Source of the DNA: Zhenpiania hominis
GTDB taxonomy: Bacteria > Bacillota > Clostridia > Peptostreptococcales > Anaerovoracaceae
DNA: 64,000 bases
Assembly (NCBI RefSeq): GCF_014333425.1
Contig: NZ_JACRYT010000001.1
Span: 310,001 to 374,000 of the forward strand
Direction: 5' to 3'
Notes under the pieces: model-generated
Databases searched by the model: none
What the model was told of the DNA's origin: nothing
What the model saw: only the letters and a program-made list of their open reading frames with translations
In this document: one piece after another, positions 59,796 to 64,000 of the stretch
How the letters are laid out: each line of letters begins with the position of its first letter
Numbering within the stretch: the first letter of the stretch is position 1
Position numbers and translations under genes: made by a program

Positions 59796-60461
59796 TTGAA
59801 TGACAGGAAAATGCTTACCGCAAAAGAGGTAGGGCTGCGAATCAAGGAACGGAGAAACGAACTGAAAATCTCCATGCCCGAACTCGGCAGGCGTGTGGGC
59901 GTAAACAAGTCCACCATTCAGCGGTATGAAACGGACGGGGTAAACCCCACAAGAAGCATGGTCATCAACGGGCTTGCGGAAGCGCTGCTGACCACGCCCG
60001 AATGGCTGACCGGCCTTTCGGAAGAAAAAGAGTATTCCGTCCCGACGCTCTGTGAAAACGAGCTGACGGAGCACATCAGGAAGTATCTGGATACGGTTGC
60101 TTCCACCGTCAAAGGGGACGGGCACCGGCAGCTTATGACAACCTTTCTCGGAAAGCTGATCGACCTTTACACAATCCTGACCTGCCATTTTGCAGACGCC
60201 ATGGCCGAGGTTGACCGTGTAGCGGAGGACGAAGGCTTGAAACAATCGCTCAGGCGGTATGCGGTTGAATCCGGGGCGATTACCGAACGGGTATATCGCA
60301 GGGAAATGGAACAGCCTATCGAAGATATGAAGCGATTTCTTGACGGGATTTTACATATCTACGATGAGGGACGCACAAAGGTATCCATGGGCGACCTCTT
60401 CGGGATAGTGGCGGAAGCCGAAGCACGGCTGTCCGAAAAAGAAAATTCCGTGGCACCTTGA
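59796..60461 (+). CDS. XRE-family helix-turn-helix regulator of the element
   Basis: A 221-residue regulator. The N-terminal cro/C1 HTH is RIKERRNELKISMPELGRRVGVNKSTIQRYETDGVNPTR, followed by a region ending TPEWLTGLSEEK and a helical C-terminal domain of unknown fold. It lies between xis and int and is divergent from xis, a typical position for the element's control switch. The TTG at 59796 has AGGAGGTG 6 bases upstream; an overlapping GTG at 59787 sits inside that site. Confidence 0.85.
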   Translation: MNDRKMLTAKEVGLRIKERRNELKISMPELGRRVGVNKSTIQRYETDGVNPTRSMVINGLAEALLTTPEWLTGLSEEKEYSVPTLCENELTEHIRKYLDTVASTVKGDGHRQLMTTFLGKLIDLYTILTCHFADAMAEVDRVAEDEGLKQSLRRYAVESGAITERVYRREMEQPIEDMKRFLDGILHIYDEGRTKVSMGDLFGIVAEAEARLSEKENSVAP

Positions 60462-60570
60462 CAAAAAAACAGGCCGGTTGAAACCAACCGGCGGAAGTGA
60501 CACAACTTATTTTACGCACACCATATGTCACAGTCCCGATTGCCACGGATAGGAAGGAGAATTTTTATCT

Positions 60571-61869
60571 ATGGCAAAAGGTTCTGTAAGGAAAAAAGGC
60601 AAGAAGTGGTATTACCGCTTTTATATCGAAGATGAAAGCGGCAGGCAGGTACAGAAGGAGTTTGCGGGCACGGAGAGCAAAAGCGAAACGGAAGCGATGC
60701 TCCGCAAGGCAATGGAAGATTACGAAGCCAAAAGGTTTGTCGGCAAGGCGGAGAACATCACCGTAGGCGAAATGCTGGATCTGTGGATTGAGGAAGATTT
60801 AAAGCCCAGCAGCTTGAGCAACGGGACGGTCATGGCGTACACGGCGGCGGTCAAAAAGATCAGGAAATACCCGATAGGAAGCCGCAGGCTGAAAACCGTC
60901 ACAGCCGACCATTTGCAGGCGTTCCTTGACTTTATGAGCTACGGCGGCACAAACCCGGACGGGACGGTCTCTCCCCCTATGAGCAAGGGATATATGCTCC
61001 AGTTCTCTGCGGTGCTGCAAGGGGCGTTCCGCTTTGCGGTGTTCCCGAAGCGGCTGATTACCTTCAACCCGATGCAGTATGTACGGCTGCGGGGGCGGAA
61101 AGAGGAAGCGGACATCTTCTGCGGGGAGGAAGCCGGGGCGGTTTCCCGTCCGACCATCACCCACGGGCAATACCTGAAGCTGACCGGCTATCTGAAAGAA
61201 AGGGAAAACCCTGCGCTGCTGCCCGTACAGATCGCCTACTACACGGGGCTTCGCATTGGCGAGGTCTGCGGCTTAACCTGGCAGGACGTCAATCTGGACG
61301 AGCAGTACCTGACGGTATGCCGCAGTATGCGGTACAACGGCACAAGGCACAAGACCGAGATAGGGACGACCAAGCGGAGCAAAGTCCGTACCGTGGACTT
61401 TTGCGACACGCTGGCGGAAATCCTGCGGGCGGCGAAGGCGGAGCAGCACAAAAACCGTTTCCAGTACGGGGAGCTTTACCACCTGAACTACTATACTGTA
61501 GTAAAGGAAAAAGACCGCAGCTACTACGAGGTTTACAGCCTGCCGGGGACGGAGCAAGCCCCCGAAGGGTACAAGGAATTATCCCTTGTCTGCGTCAGGC
61601 CGGACGGGATGTTTGAAAGCGCCGGGGCGGTCGGGCAGGTATGCCGGAAGGCAAGGAAACAGGTCGAAGGGCTTGAAGATTTCCACTTCCATATGCTGCG
61701 GCACACCTACACGAGCAACCTGCTGTCGGGCGGGGCAAAGCCCACCGATGTGCAGGAGCTGCTGGGGCACTCCGATGTCAATACCACGATGTCCATCTAC
61801 GCACACGCTACAAGGGAAGCGAAGCGTACTTCCGCAAGGCTGCTGGACAAGGTAGTCGGCGGGGCATAA
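60571..61869 (+). CDS. int: Tyrosine-type site-specific integrase (Tn916/Tn6218-like)
   Basis: A 432-residue recombinase. The N-terminal arm-binding part is KKWYYRFYIEDESGRQVQ; the core-binding part includes VGEMLDLWIEEDLKPSSLSNGT. The catalytic domain has Arg in TGLRIGEVCGLTWQD, HMLRHTY (HxxR), the second His in LLGHSDVNTT and the nucleophile Tyr in SIYAHAT. An extended stretch of about 60 residues between the first Arg and HxxR (around LPGTEQAPEGYKELSLVCVR) is common in this branch. It catalyses integration and excision. The right end of the element should lie just downstream. Confidence 0.93.
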   Translation: MAKGSVRKKGKKWYYRFYIEDESGRQVQKEFAGTESKSETEAMLRKAMEDYEAKRFVGKAENITVGEMLDLWIEEDLKPSSLSNGTVMAYTAAVKKIRKYPIGSRRLKTVTADHLQAFLDFMSYGGTNPDGTVSPPMSKGYMLQFSAVLQGAFRFAVFPKRLITFNPMQYVRLRGRKEEADIFCGEEAGAVSRPTITHGQYLKLTGYLKERENPALLPVQIAYYTGLRIGEVCGLTWQDVNLDEQYLTVCRSMRYNGTRHKTEIGTTKRSKVRTVDFCDTLAEILRAAKAEQHKNRFQYGELYHLNYYTVVKEKDRSYYEVYSLPGTEQAPEGYKELSLVCVRPDGMFESAGAVGQVCRKARKQVEGLEDFHFHMLRHTYTSNLLSGGAKPTDVQELLGHSDVNTTMSIYAHATREAKRTSARLLDKVVGGA

Positions 61870-61893
61870 AGAACTTTCCCTTGTTTCGGCTCG

Positions 61894-61911
61894 TAAGGGC
61901 AAAAACAAGGG
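61894..61911 (+). repeat. Imperfect direct repeat, right copy (possible element end)
   Basis: TAAGGGCAAAAACAAGGG, 25 bp after the integrase stop, matches 17 of 18 bases of 54652-54669. Confidence 0.5.
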
Positions 61912-62020
61912 GAAATACATGAAAACCGAGCATGGAGCAGGCGAAACGCCTTGTATTCTCAATGGTTTTTGGAAAACTGAGTTTTTAATGTTAATTTTTA
62001 TTTTGGGAGGAGCAAGTCCA

Positions 62021-63031
62021 ATGCGTAATTTTGACGTAAAAAAGTACATAGAGGAAGGAAAGACAACCTACAGCAAGCGAAAAGATATTGAAGCACTGGC
62101 AGACAAAGTGACTGCACGGGGATACAACAATATCGTAATTATCGGGATCGGCGGAACCTGGGCCGAATGGCATCCGGTAGTTCATGTGATGAAGCACTAT
62201 ACGGATCTTCCGATTTATCTGGAAAATGCCGCGGAACTTTGTATTAAGAAAGACAAGCGCTATCTGACAAAAGACTCGCTGGTAATTACCGTATCCGCGT
62301 CCGGAGATACAAAGGAAATTTTAGCGGCAGTCAAAATGTGTAAAGAGATGGGAATTGAAGTGGCCGGCTTTACAAAGAACAACGAGACACCTCTGGCAAA
62401 AGAACTGGATTATATTATCGCCAATCCGTGCGGAGACTGTGAAGACTCCTATATGATGTTCTTCATGCTTGGACTTCGACTTTTATACAACCGGGGGGAA
62501 TTCCCGAATTATGAAAAGTTCGCAGATCAGATGGGCGTTCTGCATGAAAATCTTCTGCGGATTCGGGAAGAATTTGAACCGAGAGCAGCTGAAATTGCCA
62601 GGGCTTATGCGAAAGAGCCGTACAATATCTTCGTAGGCTCCGGTACCCTTTGGGGGGAAACTTATCTGTTCTCTATGTGTATCCTGGAGGAAATGCAGTG
62701 GGTGAGAACAAAATCCGTTACTTCTGCTGACTTTTTCCATGGAACATTGGAACTGGTTGATAAAGATGTACCTGTATTCCTGTTTAAAGGAGAAGACGAA
62801 TATCGCGAACTGGACAACCGTGTAGAACGCTTTTGTCAGAAAATTACGGACAAGCTGATTGTAATTGATACCAAGGATTATGATCTGAAAGGAATTGACG
62901 AGGAGTTCCGAGTGATCTGCTCTCCAATGATTTTAACGGCGCTGGTAACGGAACGGTTGGCGGCTCATTACGAACTGAATACCGGACACAGCCTGGACTT
63001 CCGCAGATACTACAGACAATTTGATTATTGA
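62021..63031 (+). CDS. frlB: SIS-domain protein, probable fructoselysine-6-phosphate deglycase
   Basis: A 336-residue double-SIS sugar-phosphate enzyme. The first SIS domain includes NIVIIGIGGTWAEWHPVVH and LVITVSASGDTKEILAAVK; the second includes IFVGSGTLWGETYLFSMCI, ADFFHGTLELVD and a C-terminal HSLDFRRYYRQFDY, close to FrlB of E. coli. FrlB splits fructoselysine 6-phosphate into glucose 6-phosphate and lysine. The ATG at 62021 is chosen (GGGAGGAG upstream); longer frames run into the mobile element. It has been separated from frlD and the regulators by the insertion. A related deglycase such as that for glucoselysine 6-phosphate remains possible. Confidence 0.82.
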   Translation: MRNFDVKKYIEEGKTTYSKRKDIEALADKVTARGYNNIVIIGIGGTWAEWHPVVHVMKHYTDLPIYLENAAELCIKKDKRYLTKDSLVITVSASGDTKEILAAVKMCKEMGIEVAGFTKNNETPLAKELDYIIANPCGDCEDSYMMFFMLGLRLLYNRGEFPNYEKFADQMGVLHENLLRIREEFEPRAAEIARAYAKEPYNIFVGSGTLWGETYLFSMCILEEMQWVRTKSVTSADFFHGTLELVDKDVPVFLFKGEDEYRELDNRVERFCQKITDKLIVIDTKDYDLKGIDEEFRVICSPMILTALVTERLAAHYELNTGHSLDFRRYYRQFDY

Positions 63032-63053
63032 TAACAGGCGGGAGGAAGAGACG

Positions 63054-64000
63054 ATGGGCGAACCGATTGTTTCGTTAAAGAAGGTAAATAAATTTTTTGG
63101 ATCCAACCATGTTATTAAAGATATGGATCTGGATATTAATGAGGGTGAGTTTCTCACTCTCCTTGGCCCGTCCGGCTGTGGAAAAACAACGATCCTTCGC
63201 ATGATCGCGGGCTTTGAAGATGCGACCAACGGCGTGATCGAAGTTCAGGGAGAACGGGTAGAAGAGAAAGAAGCTTACGAAAGAGATGTTAATACTGTTT
63301 TCCAGAGTTATGCCCTTTTCCCGCATATGACGGTTTATGATAATATCGCCTACGGACTGACCGTGAAAAAGGTGCCGAAAGACCAAATTCGGGAGCGGGT
63401 TAAGGAAATGCTGGAACTTGTGCAGCTGATGGGATTTGAAGGCCGGAAACCGGATATGATGTCCGGCGGACAAAAACAGAGAGTCGCTATCGCGAGAGCG
63501 CTTATCAATAACCCAAAGGTTCTGCTTTTGGATGAACCTCTGGGCGCGCTGGATCTGCAGCTCCGAAAGCAGATGCAGATAGAGCTGAAGCGGCTGCAGA
63601 AGCTTTTGAACATTACATTTGTATATGTTACTCATGATCAGGAAGAAGCGATGACCATGAGCGATCGAATTGCGGTTATGAATGCGGGCGTAATTGAGCA
63701 CCTGGCCTCTCCAAGTGAAATCTACAATCAACCGAAGACAAGGTTTGTTGCCAATTTTATCGGGGAATCCAATATTTTCACCGGAGAAGTGAAAAAAATG
63801 GAGGACCATATTGCGGAGATAAAGGTGGAGCAGGGAAACGTCAAGATGGAGCTTTCCGGATTTGAACAGGGAGAGCAAATCCACGTCTGCGTGCGGCCGG
63901 AAGTTATGAAATACAGTAAAACACCAATTGACGGATTCAGCCTGGAGGGTACGGTAAAGAATGTAATCTTTGTAGGAGCGCAGTACCGCACTCTGGTTAC
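63054..64000 (+). CDS. PotA-type ABC transporter ATP-binding protein, 3' end beyond the window
   Basis: At least 315 residues, open at the window edge. Walker A is GPSGCGKTT, the Q-loop VFQSYALFPHMTVYDNIAYGL, signature MSGGQKQRVAIARAL, Walker B VLLLDEPLGALD and H-loop VTHDQEEAMTMSDR, followed by a TOBE-type C-terminal domain (GQ-type ESNIFTGEV). This is the spermidine/putrescine (PotA) group. The ATG at 63054 lies 22 bases after frlB with GGAGG upstream. Inside the frl locus it more likely drives uptake of fructoselysine or a related Amadori amine than polyamines. Confidence 0.88.
   Translation, partial: MGEPIVSLKKVNKFFGSNHVIKDMDLDINEGEFLTLLGPSGCGKTTILRMIAGFEDATNGVIEVQGERVEEKEAYERDVNTVFQSYALFPHMTVYDNIAYGLTVKKVPKDQIRERVKEMLELVQLMGFEGRKPDMMSGGQKQRVAIARALINNPKVLLLDEPLGALDLQLRKQMQIELKRLQKLLNITFVYVTHDQEEAMTMSDRIAVMNAGVIEHLASPSEIYNQPKTRFVANFIGESNIFTGEVKKMEDHIAEIKVEQGNVKMELSGFEQGEQIHVCVRPEVMKYSKTPIDGFSLEGTVKNVIFVGAQYRTLV

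Larger units (their letters stand above)
54652..61911. mobile_element. Integrative mobilizable element with tyrosine integrase and MobA/MobL relaxase
   Basis: The segment holds tnpV, tetR, an ABC exporter pair, a MobA/MobL relaxase, xis, an HTH regulator and a Tn916/Tn6218-like integrase, all foreign to the frl genes on either side. Boundaries are set provisionally at the imperfect direct repeats; the real ends may lie up to a few hundred bases outside, for example in the AT-rich stretches before 54600 and at 61985-62005. No type IV secretion genes are present, so transfer would need a helper. The cargo is a putative drug exporter. Confidence 0.85.

Overview
The window comes from a spore-forming, low-to-mid GC member of the Clostridia. 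It carries the spore-specific genes gpr and spoIIP, the block rpsT / gpr-spoIIP-lepA-hemW, and a CIRCE-controlled hrcA-grpE-dnaK-dnaJ operon. Strong AGGAGG ribosome sites and frequent TTG/GTG starts fit a Firmicute. I cannot fix the genus; a gut Lachnospirales or Anaerovoracaceae relative is a guess.

Layout. 1-2400: end of a histidine phosphatase, then a YtrA-type GntR regulator with an ABC-2 exporter. 2400-7206: an iron-sulfur protein, an intergenic region with clustered DnaA-box-like sites and perfect palindromes, then a MarR gene with two MATE pumps. 7304-12691: a secreted LRR/InlB-repeat protein, an AAA/DUF4143 ATPase, a D,D-carboxypeptidase and a DUF3343 protein. 12752-16100 (minus): a metal P-type ATPase behind CsoR-like operators, and BrnQ. 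16356-18656: an acyl-CoA synthetase and a TetR regulator. 18738-20162: a decay zone with a 5'-truncated ftsH and a deleted GT8 glycosyltransferase. 20123-21651: an S66 LD-carboxypeptidase and a YefM/YoeB-type toxin-antitoxin pair. 21891-27259: a probable 2-aminoethylphosphonate locus (RpiR regulator, ABC transporter, PhnX) in which permease and binding protein share one open frame. 27401-29323: an M20 amidohydrolase and a PAS-like protein.

29419-51451 is the conserved core block. Between hemW and hrcA it is interrupted by about 11 kb holding glpK, an acyltransferase, a SipW/TasA-type surface-fibre operon (38432-43569), a YeiH transporter with divergent LysR regulator, and a cytidylate-kinase-like protein.

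51948-64000 is a fructoselysine (Amadori product) utilisation locus: FrlD-like kinase, two GntR/UTRA regulators, FrlB-like deglycase and the start of a PotA-type importer. An integrative mobilizable element of about 7.3 kb sits between the regulators and the deglycase. It carries tnpV, tetR with an ABC exporter, a MobA/MobL relaxase with a candidate oriT, xis, an HTH regulator and a tyrosine integrase.

The best leads for something new are the permease/binding-protein fusion, the SipW-TasA-adhesin operon, the DnaA-box/palindrome region at 3.5-3.75 kb, the 41-bp periodic GC-rich repeats before frlD, and the mobile element splitting the frl locus.
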